Assembly (NCBI GenBank): GCA_964626565.1 | Contig: CAZVFX010000147.1 | Location: 1 to 15,565 of the forward strand | DNA from: CAZVFX01 sp964626565 | Lineage (GTDB): Bacteria; Myxococcota_A; UBA9042; CAIXZC01 | Direction: 5' to 3' | Length of the DNA: 15,565 nt | Shown here: piece after piece, positions 1 to 6,854 of the stretch | Numbering within the stretch: the first letter of the stretch is position 1 | Layout: each line of letters opens with the position of its first letter | Notes under the pieces: model-generated | Database searches by the model: none | Told to the model about the DNA's origin: nothing | Seen by the model: the letters and a program-made list of their open reading frames with translations, nothing else | Position numbers and translations under genes: made by a program

Positions 1-1
1 T

Positions 2-92
2 TGGTGGAGGCGGCGGGAGTCGAACCCGGGTCTCTTTGATGACGGTTGCGGACCGGCTGTCTACTGTGCCGTATCCGTTAGGGTATGAGCCC
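2..92 (-). ncRNA. ssrA: Probable tmRNA 3' (acceptor) piece of a split/permuted ssrA gene
   Basis: Read on the minus strand, this ends in a canonical alanine-type acceptor end: acceptor strand CGCCTCC, discriminator A, then CCA (positions 12-2). Before it is a T-arm with loop TTCGACT (24-18) and stem CCGGG/CCCGC, which has one C-C mismatch at its base. CGCCTCC would pair with GGGGGCG and give the G3-U70 pair read by alanyl-tRNA synthetase, as in tRNA-Ala and tmRNA. No such 5' strand lies within 100 nt, so it is not a tRNA. A one-piece tmRNA of about 350 nt would have to overlap the last 260 bp of the protease gene, where no tag-like reading frame or 5' acceptor strand is seen. A permuted two-piece tmRNA fits, with the coding piece beyond the left edge. 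A second hairpin is possible (CGGA 49-52 with TCCG 74-77, CGGC 54-57 with GCCG 68-71). The upstream end is approximate. The acceptor end is seen directly; the split tmRNA is inferred. Confidence 0.5.
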
Positions 93-97
93 CAGGA

Positions 98-2032
98 TTA
101 CTGAAAGTACCCGGTCGCGCTGCAGCCGCCGCGGGTATCGATCACTGTGATCTGGTAGGGGGCGAAGGCGATGGGCCCGTTGTAGGACCACTTCTGCTTC
201 TTGTTGTTCCACTGCATATCGAACTGGACTGCGCCGTCGACGTCGAGAACCAGGTCGCCGGTGGCGCCGCCGCCGAGGGAGGCGATTGCGTCCACGGTGA
301 GCTTCTTCTTTTTGCCGTTGTACACACCCTTGGTGATGGTCACGGTGCAGGCCGTGCAGTCGGGAATGGGGTCGTTGGAGCAGGCAGCATCGCACTGACC
401 CGCGTTGGTGCAGGTGTCGGTGGTGCAGGCGTCGCCGTCGTCGCATTCGCTGTCTGCGCCGCAAGCGGGGCTGCAAGTGCAGTCAGCGTCGTTGGTCCAG
501 TCGCACCCGGTGGGGCAGCAGCCATCGGCCACAGCGCTGCACGCAGGTTCTGCGTAGTCGCACGCGGCTGAGCAGGTGCCCGGGGAGAGACAGGTATCGG
601 TGGTGCAGCTATCGCTGTCGTCGCACTCCAGGTCGCCTGTGCAGGTTGCGCCAATGCAGACACCGCCACAGCAGATCCCACCCGCGCAGCCGGTGTCGTC
701 CAGGACGGGCGCGTTCACGCAGGAGCCGTCGACGCAGTCGTCGGCGGTACAGTCGTTGGCATCGTCACAGTCGATAGCGAACTCGCACTCCGGCCCGCCG
801 TCACCCACCATGAGCAGGGGTTCCTGGACACCGTCTGGATCATCGGCACATACGCCGTCCCCGGTCGCACAGGGCGCAGAGTCGCCGTTGGCGATAAGCG
901 CGGCGCGCACGTCGAACGGAGTGAGTGTGGGGTCCTCAGCGAGGAGCAGGCCTGCTGCTCCGGCAACGTGGGGGGCGGCCATGCTGGTGCCGCTGGAATC
1001 GGCGTAGCCGCCGTCCTTATACGTGGAGTAGATGCCCACGCCCGGAGCCAGGATGTCCACATCGTGCCCGAAGTTGGAGAAGCAGGCGAAGGAGTCGTCC
1101 ACATCTTCGGTGCAGTCGCTGAAGGCGAATACGTCGGAGCCATTGCCTCCCGGCTGGCCGTCAAAGTCGGCCAGGGCGGAGACGGTGATCACTTCGTCGA
1201 AGGCTGCGGGAGTGGAGTACTGGGCGTCGGATGACTCGTTGCCTGCCGCGACCACAAAGGTAACGCCTGCGGTTACCGCGTTGCAGATGGCGATGTGTTC
1301 CGCGTCGTTTGAGTTAATGCAATCGCCGCCGTCGGTGTCGTCGGTACCGCCGCCGCTGAGGCTCATGTTGGCCACATCGATCACATCCGCGTGCCGGGTC
1401 ACCCAGTCGATCCCCTGGATCACACCGGAGACGGTGCCGTTGCCGCTTCTGTCGAGCACTTTCACTGCATACAGCCTGGCGCCCGGAGCCACTCCGACCA
1501 CGCCCACGCCGTTGTCGATAGCCGCCGCGGAACCGGCGCAGTGAGAACCGTGCCCGTTGTCGTCATTTCCGCCCACCTTGCAATCGCCGGTCTTCTTGTT
1601 GAGGCGCCGGCAGTCCACCCCCTGGACCACATTCAGGTCGGGGTGGTCAAGATCGATGCCGGTGTCCAGGATAGCTATGTCGACGTCCACCGGCGCGCCG
1701 GTGAAGAGCTGTTCGGCGTCGATGCGGTCCACGCCGGTGGGAAGAGTCTGCGCGTTGGCTTTGACCACCCGGTCGGGTTCGATCCACGCTACGTGGGGGT
1801 TGTTCTGCAGGCCGTTGAGCGCCTGGGCCGGGATCTTGGCTGCAAAGCCCTTGAACACATGACCGTAGACATTGTCGGCGGTGAGACCGTGACCGGCGGC
1901 AACGCCGTTGGGGTTGGGCGCATCGTCGTTGAGCACCACGATGTACCGCCCCGGAATAACCTGGGCCTGAGCAGCCACGGCAAAACCTGCAACCAGCAGG
2001 CACGCGAGCGTTAGCGAAAACAACCTGTTCAT
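98..2032 (-). CDS. Secreted subtilisin-like serine protease (S8) with Cys-rich repeats and C-terminal beta-type domain
   Basis: A 644-residue exported endopeptidase of the S8 family. Residues 1-24 form a signal peptide ending AAQAQ. Residues 25-93 look like an inhibitor I9 propeptide (RYIVVLNDD to VAWIEPD). The catalytic domain spans about 100-395, with Asp123 in ILDTGID, His161 in NGHGSH, oxyanion-hole Asn265 in VAAGNE and Ser350 in GTSMAAPHVAG, so all key residues are present. From about 415 follow Cys/Asp-rich units, with CDDxxxC-type motifs at 422-433, 470-481 and 530-541. These resemble calcium-binding or disulfide spacers and recur in the Cys-rich lipoprotein at 11220-13661. Residues 560-644 are a small beta-rich, Lys-rich domain ending GGCSATGYFQ, similar in style to C-terminal domains of other secreted bacterial enzymes. 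The start at 2032 is chosen because AGGAGG lies 5 nt upstream; the preceding ATG at 2035 has only 2 nt spacing. The role is probably extracellular protein degradation. The S8 call is very secure; substrate is unknown. Confidence 0.95.
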   Translation of the reverse strand: MNRLFSLTLACLLVAGFAVAAQAQVIPGRYIVVLNDDAPNPNGVAAGHGLTADNVYGHVFKGFAAKIPAQALNGLQNNPHVAWIEPDRVVKANAQTLPTGVDRIDAEQLFTGAPVDVDIAILDTGIDLDHPDLNVVQGVDCRRLNKKTGDCKVGGNDDNGHGSHCAGSAAAIDNGVGVVGVAPGARLYAVKVLDRSGNGTVSGVIQGIDWVTRHADVIDVANMSLSGGGTDDTDGGDCINSNDAEHIAICNAVTAGVTFVVAAGNESSDAQYSTPAAFDEVITVSALADFDGQPGGNGSDVFAFSDCTEDVDDSFACFSNFGHDVDILAPGVGIYSTYKDGGYADSSGTSMAAPHVAGAAGLLLAEDPTLTPFDVRAALIANGDSAPCATGDGVCADDPDGVQEPLLMVGDGGPECEFAIDCDDANDCTADDCVDGSCVNAPVLDDTGCAGGICCGGVCIGATCTGDLECDDSDSCTTDTCLSPGTCSAACDYAEPACSAVADGCCPTGCDWTNDADCTCSPACGADSECDDGDACTTDTCTNAGQCDAACSNDPIPDCTACTVTITKGVYNGKKKKLTVDAIASLGGGATGDLVLDVDGAVQFDMQWNNKKQKWSYNGPIAFAPYQITVIDTRGGCSATGYFQ

Positions 2033-2037
2033 CATAT

Positions 2038-2043
2038 CCTCCT
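2038..2043 (-). promoter_or_regulatory. Ribosome binding site of the S8 protease
   Basis: A perfect AGGAGG. It lies 5 nt before the ATG at 2032 and 2 nt before the ATG at 2035, and so favours the second of the two consecutive ATG codons. Confidence 0.75.
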
Positions 2044-2063
2044 TGCCAATTTGGGACTCAATA

Positions 2064-2088
2064 GGATCGTATCCGCTCCTTTGGAGCG
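2064..2088 (-). other. Two small inverted repeats in the leader of the protease gene
   Basis: GGAT-CGT-ATCC (2064-2074) and CGCTCC-TTT-GGAGCG (2074-2088) lie back to back between mnmG and the protease start. The second is a perfect 6-bp stem with a 3-nt loop. No U-tract follows on the minus strand, so it is not a standard intrinsic terminator. It may be a structured 5' leader or a protein-binding palindrome. A TTGACT (2122-2117) overlapping the mnmG stop could be the -35 of a protease promoter that would place this within the leader, but no good -10 is seen. Confidence 0.35.
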
Positions 2089-2118
2089 CGCTAAATCTGC
2101 ATAGCCTACGGGCAAAAG

Positions 2119-3990
2119 TCAAGCGTCGGCGACATCTTTTCTTAGAACCATAAGGATATTAGCCACCGCGGCGGGTGTGACTCCGGGGATACGGGAGGCT
2201 TGGCCCAGGGTGGAAGGGCGCACTTTTTCGAGCTTGTCTGCGGCCTCGGTAGTGAGGCCACCCACCGTTTTGTAATCGAACTCTTCCGGTATGGGTTTCT
2301 GCTCCATGCGCTTCATCTTGTCGGCGAGGTTTCGCTCGCGCGTGAGATAGCCCTCGAATCGGGTCAGAGTTTTTACCTCCTCCTCCAACTTGGGCGGGAG
2401 ATCTGCGAGCAGTTCGGGGAGGAAGAAGGTAAAGTGGTAGAGCGATAGTTCGGGACGTGAAAGCAGGCGCCTCAAGGAGGTCTTCTGCCGGATGGGCGAA
2501 GAGCCGTGCTGTTTTAGGAAGTCGTTGGTGACGCCCGGCTCCGGCTTGAATTCGGCCAGAGTCTCCAGGATGGTCTGCTCCCGTTGGATTCGCTTCTCGT
2601 ATGCCTGCCACTGGTCATCTGCAACCAGTCCCACCTTCCTGCCGATGGGCGTCAGCCGCTTGTGGGCGTTGCCTTCCCTCAGCAACAGGCGGTACTCGGC
2701 CCGTGAGGTGAACATTCGATAGGGCTCATGAGTGCCCTTGGTGGTGAGGTCATCGGCCATAACGCCGATGTATCCTTCGTCCCTTCCGATGCACAACGGT
2801 TCCTCGCCCGCGATGGCGAGGTGGGCATTGAGAGCGGCCAGCAGCCCCTGGCCTGCGGCCTCTTCGTAGCCCGACGTGCCGTTGACCTGGCCGGCGTGGT
2901 AGAGTCCCCGCACCGCCCTGGTTTCCATGGTCGGCACGAGTTGAGTCGGGGCGATGCAGTCGTACTCAACGGCATAGCCTGGCACCGCCATTTCGACCCG
3001 CTCGAGTCCCGGGATAGAGCGCAGCATATCCGTTTGCACGTCCGTGGGCAGGCTGGTGGAAATGCCGTTGGGGTAGTAGAGGTCGGAGTCCAGCCCCGTG
3101 GGTTCGACGAAGATCTGGTGGGAGGTGCGTCCTTCGAAGCGTACGATTTTGTCTTCTATGGAGGGGCAGTATCTGGGGCCGATGCCGGTGATCTTCCCTG
3201 AATAGAGCGGGGAGCGCTTAAGATTGTCCCTGATGATCTCGTGAGTACGTTCGGTGGTGTGGGTTTCGTAACACGGGCGCTGCTCCAGGAGAGGTCGGGA
3301 GGAGGCCCAGGAGAACATGGGCGGGGGGTCGTCCCCGGTCTGGAGCTGCAGAGTAGCAAAATCGATGGTGGCGCCTCGGAGGCGGGCCGGCGTGCCGGTC
3401 TTCAGCCGCACCACCTCGAACCCTGCCGAGGCGTACCACTGCGCCAGGGCGGCGGACGGCGGGTCGTCGATGCGTCCTGCCGGCGTCTGCTGTTCCCCAA
3501 CGTGAATCATCCCTCTAAGAAAGGTACCGGCGGTGACCACTGCGGTACGGCACGCAACTTCGCCCGCCCTGCGCAGCGTCGCCGCGGTCAGAGTTCCTCC
3601 CGAAACCACGAACCCCAATACCTCGTCTTCCACGAGGGTGAGGTTTTCACAATTCTCCAGCTCTTGTAGCATCTCCTTTGAATAGCGATACATGTCGATC
3701 TGTGCCCGGGTGGAGCGGACCGCGGGTCCTTTCGACAGATTCAGTCTTCGAAACTGAATGCCGGTGCGGTCGGCAATCCTGCCCATAACTCCGCCCAACG
3801 CGTCGATTTCGTGGGCCAGATGGCCTTTGGCCAGGCCTCCGATTGCAGGGTTGCACGAAGCCCATGCGACGCGGTCCTTTCGAAAGGTAACCAGCAGAGT
3901 CTTGCGCCCAAGGCGAGCCAGCGCCAGCGCAGCCTCGCAGCCTGCGTGCCCGGCCCCAACCACAACCGCGTCCCACTCCCTGCTCGGCAT
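2119..3990 (-). CDS. mnmG: tRNA uridine-5-carboxymethylaminomethyl modification enzyme MnmG (GidA)
   Basis: A 623-residue FAD-dependent cytoplasmic enzyme. With MnmE it installs the carboxymethylaminomethyl group at C5 of wobble uridine U34 in certain tRNAs, using methylene-tetrahydrofolate, NADH and glycine or ammonium. The Rossmann dinucleotide motif VVVGAGHAGCEAA is at 9-21. SCNPAIGGLAKGH follows near 46. GidA signature 1 (GPRYCPSIEDKIVRF) is at 271-285 and signature 2 (GQVNGTSGYEEAAGQG) at 367-382. The C-terminal helical domain that contacts MnmE and tRNA is complete. Length matches E. coli MnmG (629). The start at 3990 has GGAG 6 nt upstream; an upstream GTG at 4023 in the same frame is possible but lacks a ribosome binding site and would add a non-conserved extension. 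mnmE is not adjacent here. The gene lies 118 bp after the cpoB-like gene and 86 bp before the protease. Confidence 0.97.
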   Translation of the reverse strand: MPSREWDAVVVGAGHAGCEAALALARLGRKTLLVTFRKDRVAWASCNPAIGGLAKGHLAHEIDALGGVMGRIADRTGIQFRRLNLSKGPAVRSTRAQIDMYRYSKEMLQELENCENLTLVEDEVLGFVVSGGTLTAATLRRAGEVACRTAVVTAGTFLRGMIHVGEQQTPAGRIDDPPSAALAQWYASAGFEVVRLKTGTPARLRGATIDFATLQLQTGDDPPPMFSWASSRPLLEQRPCYETHTTERTHEIIRDNLKRSPLYSGKITGIGPRYCPSIEDKIVRFEGRTSHQIFVEPTGLDSDLYYPNGISTSLPTDVQTDMLRSIPGLERVEMAVPGYAVEYDCIAPTQLVPTMETRAVRGLYHAGQVNGTSGYEEAAGQGLLAALNAHLAIAGEEPLCIGRDEGYIGVMADDLTTKGTHEPYRMFTSRAEYRLLLREGNAHKRLTPIGRKVGLVADDQWQAYEKRIQREQTILETLAEFKPEPGVTNDFLKQHGSSPIRQKTSLRRLLSRPELSLYHFTFFLPELLADLPPKLEEEVKTLTRFEGYLTRERNLADKMKRMEQKPIPEEFDYKTVGGLTTEAADKLEKVRPSTLGQASRIPGVTPAAVANILMVLRKDVADA

Positions 3991-3996
3991 CATCTT

Positions 3997-4000
3997 CTCC
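3997..4000 (-). promoter_or_regulatory. Ribosome binding site of mnmG
   Basis: GGAG sits 6 nt before the ATG at 3990 and 3 nt before the ATG at 3993. It supports starting at the second of the paired ATG codons rather than at the in-frame GTG at 4023. Confidence 0.5.
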
Positions 4001-4108
4001 GTCGGAGGTTCATCAAACACCACTTAGTAGCAACTCGGGATTTGAATCGGAGCGAAGCCCCCCTGACTGTGCCCGTCATTCGGACGTGGTTGCGGAGCCG
4101 CGTAAAAA

Positions 4109-4885
4109 CTATTTGCAGACTTTTTTGAGTTCTTTGACTTCCTTTTTGGCGGCTTCGGCTTCTTCGGTGCCCTTGAAAGTCTTGGCTGCGAACTTGTAGA
4201 TTTTGAGGGCTTTCTTGCACCGATTGGAGCGCACGTAGGCCAGGCCGATCTTGAGGACCGCTTCCTTGTACCTGTCGCCCGTCTGGTACTGGTCGTAGAC
4301 GGTCTTGTACGCGTTCACAGCCTCGGTGAACCTGCCTTCTGCGAACAGGGTCTCGCCGATCATAAGTTGCGCGTCATCGGTGAGTTCATGGTCGGTGTGC
4401 TTCTTCATGAACTCCCTGAAAATCGCCCTGGCCTTGCGGGTAAGGCCCGTCTTGTACGCGGACATGCCCGTTTCGAACAGCTTGTCAGGCTCGGTAGGAA
4501 GGTCTTTGGGAAGAGCGTCGGAATCGGTGCCAAAGCGGTCTTCCACCAGACCTTTCAGCCCCTTGACGTGCTTAGCGATCTCGTTGAGCTTGAAGTCGAT
4601 CTCTTCCTGGCGTCCCTGGGCCTTGCCGATCTCCATTTGGAGGTCCTTGAAGTCGGCTGCCAGCTCGGCGAGCCGATTGCGAATTGCATCGCGGTCTTCC
4701 TTGGTCACGTTGTTGAGGTTGTCGATTCTCGTCTCAAGGGTTTTCAAATCCTCCTTGGACGCGGCCGAATTCTTCTCGAGGCCGGACACCTTTTCCTTGA
4801 GCGCATTGAACTTGCCCATGGTGACACAGGAAGCCGAAGACAGACACAACGCAAGAATGAAGAGGGGGAAGGTACGTAGGGGCAT
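4109..4885 (-). CDS. cpoB: CpoB/YbgF-like lipoprotein with coiled coil and TPR repeats (Tol-Pal accessory)
   Basis: A 258-residue protein. Residues 1-20 form a lipoprotein signal ending LSSASC, with Cys20 as the lipidation site; the -1 Ser makes the lipobox slightly non-standard. Residues 22-118 are heptad-like and charged, predicted coiled coil. From about 134 to the end are three TPR-like helix pairs (LFETGMSAYKTG, QLMIGETLFAEGRFTEAV, VLKIGLAYVRSNRCKKAL) followed by a Lys-rich tail. This coiled-coil plus C-terminal TPR order is that of YbgF/CpoB, which in E. coli links the Tol-Pal machine with peptidoglycan synthesis during constriction. E. coli CpoB is soluble in the periplasm, whereas this one appears membrane-anchored. 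The start lies 6 nt after the pal stop with no clear ribosome binding site, which indicates translational coupling. The pal-ybgF order is the classical one, but tolQRAB is absent upstream. Confidence 0.82.
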   Translation of the reverse strand: MPLRTFPLFILALCLSSASCVTMGKFNALKEKVSGLEKNSAASKEDLKTLETRIDNLNNVTKEDRDAIRNRLAELAADFKDLQMEIGKAQGRQEEIDFKLNEIAKHVKGLKGLVEDRFGTDSDALPKDLPTEPDKLFETGMSAYKTGLTRKARAIFREFMKKHTDHELTDDAQLMIGETLFAEGRFTEAVNAYKTVYDQYQTGDRYKEAVLKIGLAYVRSNRCKKALKIYKFAAKTFKGTEEAEAAKKEVKELKKVCK

Positions 4886-4891
4886 TTAGAA

Positions 4892-5674
4892 CTACTGCTT
4901 GATAAGGAACTCGGCCCTTCTATTTCTCCACCAGCAGCTTTCGCCCGACTCGGAGCAGACGGGTTTCTCTTCGCCGTAGGAGATGGTGTCCAGGGAGTTG
5001 CTTGCGCCCCGGTCCTTCATGAAGCGCTTGCCGGAGTCGGCGCGGCGCTGGCCGAGGGCCAGGTTGTACTCTTCGGTGCCACGCTCGTCGCAGTGTCCTT
5101 CGATGCCGACGGGCACGCCGATAGTCTTGGCGCAATCGACGTTCTCGTTGAGGATGTTGCGGGCTTCGGAAGTGAGCGAAGACTCATTGTAGTCGAAGTA
5201 GACGCTCTTGAACTCGCAGGCCCAGATGCAGAGGCCGTCGAGGCATTTCTTTCCGGGGCCACAGGAGCCAGGCTCACAGCCGGCCTTCTTCTTGGCCACG
5301 CACTTTTCGCCGATGCACTCGAAACCCTGGGCGCAGTGCTCGTCAGTCTTGCACTCGCCGCCGCACTTGCCGACTTCCGCACCTTCCGACTTCCAGCACT
5401 TGCCGCCGGGGCAGTCCAGGTCGTTGTGGCAGCAACCGGGCTCGGTTACGCAGGTGTAGTTGACCGAGCAGATCTTGCACTTGTCACCGGTCTTGCCCAC
5501 GCAGTTGTCATTGGTTCCGCATTCGCGGCACAATTTGTCCACGCAGAACTCGCCGTGTTCTTCGCAGTGCTCAGTCGTCTCGCAGTTGGGGTACTTGGGG
5601 CCACAGCCCAACATGCCGATTCCATAAAGAACGGCTGCAACCATGACGGCCCTCGTCAACCATGCCTTGCTCAT
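4892..5674 (-). CDS. pal: Pal: peptidoglycan-associated lipoprotein with an N-terminal Cys-rich linker
   Basis: A 260-residue outer-membrane lipoprotein. The signal peptide ends GMLGC, with Cys24 lipidated. Residues 31-155 hold about 23 cysteines in short spacings (CETTEHC, CVDKLCREC, CCHNDLDC and similar), an insertion absent from classical Pal, which runs about 150-170 residues. Residues 157-260 are an OmpA C-terminal (Pal) domain: VYFDYN at 158, EGHCDERGTEEYNLALGQRRA from 192, YGEEKP from 233 and the final NRRAEF near 251. The Asp and Arg residues that bind diaminopimelate in the family are present. Four cysteines lie within this domain too, including one in GHCDERG where enterobacterial Pal has Thr. 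The start at 5674 is set by AGGAGG 6 nt upstream; an in-frame ATG at 5704 lacks one. The gene leads the pal-cpoB pair and probably holds outer membrane to peptidoglycan. The function of the Cys-rich linker is unknown. Confidence 0.9.
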   Translation of the reverse strand: MSKAWLTRAVMVAAVLYGIGMLGCGPKYPNCETTEHCEEHGEFCVDKLCRECGTNDNCVGKTGDKCKICSVNYTCVTEPGCCHNDLDCPGGKCWKSEGAEVGKCGGECKTDEHCAQGFECIGEKCVAKKKAGCEPGSCGPGKKCLDGLCIWACEFKSVYFDYNESSLTSEARNILNENVDCAKTIGVPVGIEGHCDERGTEEYNLALGQRRADSGKRFMKDRGASNSLDTISYGEEKPVCSESGESCWWRNRRAEFLIKQ

Positions 5675-5680
5675 TCTATT

Positions 5681-5686
5681 CCTCCT
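5681..5686 (-). promoter_or_regulatory. Ribosome binding site of pal
   Basis: A perfect AGGAGG within AAGGAGG, 6 nt before the ATG at 5674. It decides against the longer reading from 5704, which would put charged residues in front of the lipoprotein signal. Confidence 0.8.
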
Positions 5687-5738
5687 TCGGATCCCAGTTC
5701 GCACACGGGTTTAATATTTCAAGACTTTTATGTGGGCT

Positions 5739-5767
5739 ACGTTATTCTAGCGTGACAGGCTTGTCAA
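5739..5767 (-). promoter_or_regulatory. Candidate promoter for pal-cpoB
   Basis: On the minus strand a perfect TTGACA (5767-5762) is followed after 17 bp by TAACGT (5744-5739). A TAGAAT also lies only 12 bp from the -35 and is less likely. The transcript would have a leader of about 55 nt. Read by eye only. Confidence 0.4.
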
Positions 5768-5775
5768 CGAAAAAA

Positions 5776-5804
5776 ATGACGGGACAAGGATGGTCCTTTA
5801 TGGT
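5776..5804 (+). promoter_or_regulatory. Candidate promoter for the plus-strand lipoprotein gene
   Basis: ATGACG (5776-5781), 17 bp, then TATGGT (5799-5804). Each box matches four of six consensus bases. The leader to the ATG at 5841 would be about 30 nt. It lies in the 166-bp divergent region shared with pal. Confidence 0.3.
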
Positions 5805-5840
5805 AGGCAGACGAACAGTCATCGACGGAGGGAAAGACAG

Positions 5841-6854
5841 ATGATTCGCTGCGTCAAAATTCCGGTAGTGGCACTTATTTCGGTGGTCCTTGCGGCCACG
5901 ATTTCGTGCAAGAAAGAAGGTGAGACCAAGGCCTCGCCCCTGGAGCAGGCGACAACGCTCCTATCTCCTCCTGATTTCAGCGAGAAATATGACCAGGGCC
6001 TGGCCCTGCTCGACGCGCTCGCGGGCGACCACAGCAACCTGAAGGTCGCGTATGCCGCCCGTCTCCGGCGAGGGTTGGCCCACCTCGATCTGTTTATTGC
6101 CGCACTGGTGACAGGGGACCCCGAGCTTTTCGAGAAGTGCAAGTCGATCCTCAATTGGGAGTTGGAAGGGGATCTCTACAACGTACGCAACTTCCAACTC
6201 CTGGTGCAGGACATCATGGAGGAGTTCAAGCTCGTCGCCCGTGAGGGTAAGGATTACCCGGAGTTAGCGTCCAGGGCGAACGACCTGGCCTCGTTCTGCC
6301 TCGGGATACAAGGGCTGTTCTACCGGGACAAACGTCAGTACATGGCCGGAAGGGGCAAGGTAAGAAGCCACACGGATCTGGCCTACCTCGCCGACCTGAT
6401 GGCCTTGCGCGACCTGACGCACGAAACTTTGCGGCGAGGGGACGGCTTTGCGACGAACTGGCAGAACGTGGTGCTCACCGTCCTGGGGCCGGTATGCTTG
6501 AGCCCCGCGCTGAAATACGTTGACATGCTTTGCATTCCCGCCGATCCCAGCCAGATAAAGGACCATTGCGAGCCCGACTTCAACAAACTATCTCCCCGGG
6601 CCCGCGAGGGCGGTGCAAAGTTCCTGTCAGAGCAGTGCACTCTTGACGGCGGAGAGGGTAAGGAAGGCCCCCTCGGCATGGCGGCAATACGCAGCTACTA
6701 CGATAGTGCGTACGAACGCCTGGTGGCAGTGCGAGGGAGTCTTGCCCCGCAGTTGTCGGACAAAATGGAAGCTTTTCGCGCCGAGATGGAAAAGGCCTAC
6801 GGTGTGTTGGAAGCTTTTGCCGGCTACAGCAACTCGCCGCCGAAGAGCAAGTAG
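5841..6854 (+). CDS. Lipoprotein of unknown function, alpha-helical
   Basis: A 337-residue protein not recognised as a known family. The first 22 residues form a lipoprotein signal ending ATISC, with Cys23 as the lipidation site and Lys-Lys after it; absence of Asp at +2 gives no inner-membrane retention signal by the E. coli rule. The mature part looks almost entirely helical (for example DQGLALLDALAGD, RRGLAHLDLFIAALVTG, DLAYLADLMALRDLTHETL), reminiscent of TPR-like or helical repeat lipoproteins, without a clean TPR motif. Six cysteines are scattered through the mature region besides the lipidated one. GGAGGG lies 8 nt before the ATG at 5841, which supports this start over an in-frame ATG at 5790 that would put a basic leader before the signal. 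The gene is divergent from pal, and its 3' end overlaps the convergent BPI-like gene by 31 bp. It is a real gene by signal, RBS and codon pattern; its role is not known. Confidence 0.85.
   Translation: MIRCVKIPVVALISVVLAATISCKKEGETKASPLEQATTLLSPPDFSEKYDQGLALLDALAGDHSNLKVAYAARLRRGLAHLDLFIAALVTGDPELFEKCKSILNWELEGDLYNVRNFQLLVQDIMEEFKLVAREGKDYPELASRANDLASFCLGIQGLFYRDKRQYMAGRGKVRSHTDLAYLADLMALRDLTHETLRRGDGFATNWQNVVLTVLGPVCLSPALKYVDMLCIPADPSQIKDHCEPDFNKLSPRAREGGAKFLSEQCTLDGGEGKEGPLGMAAIRSYYDSAYERLVAVRGSLAPQLSDKMEAFRAEMEKAYGVLEAFAGYSNSPPKSK

Noticed and set aside
2..92. An intact tRNA-Ala at the left end
   Set aside because: The acceptor 3' strand and T-arm are good, but no GGGGGCG/GGAGGCG 5' strand, D-arm or alanine anticodon loop occurs at tRNA distance on the minus strand.
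2..360. A standard one-piece tmRNA reaching into the protease gene
   Set aside because: No tag reading frame and no 5' acceptor strand on the minus strand there; the GGGGGCG at about 156-162 is on the plus strand, and the region encodes a coherent protein domain.
2074..2088. Intrinsic terminator after mnmG
   Set aside because: The 6-bp stem is perfect but no U-tract follows on the minus strand.
4024..4060. tRNA-like T-loop sequence (TTCAAAT) between cpoB and mnmG
   Set aside because: The flanking 5-mers do not pair, there is no CCA or acceptor stem, and no anticodon arm is found.
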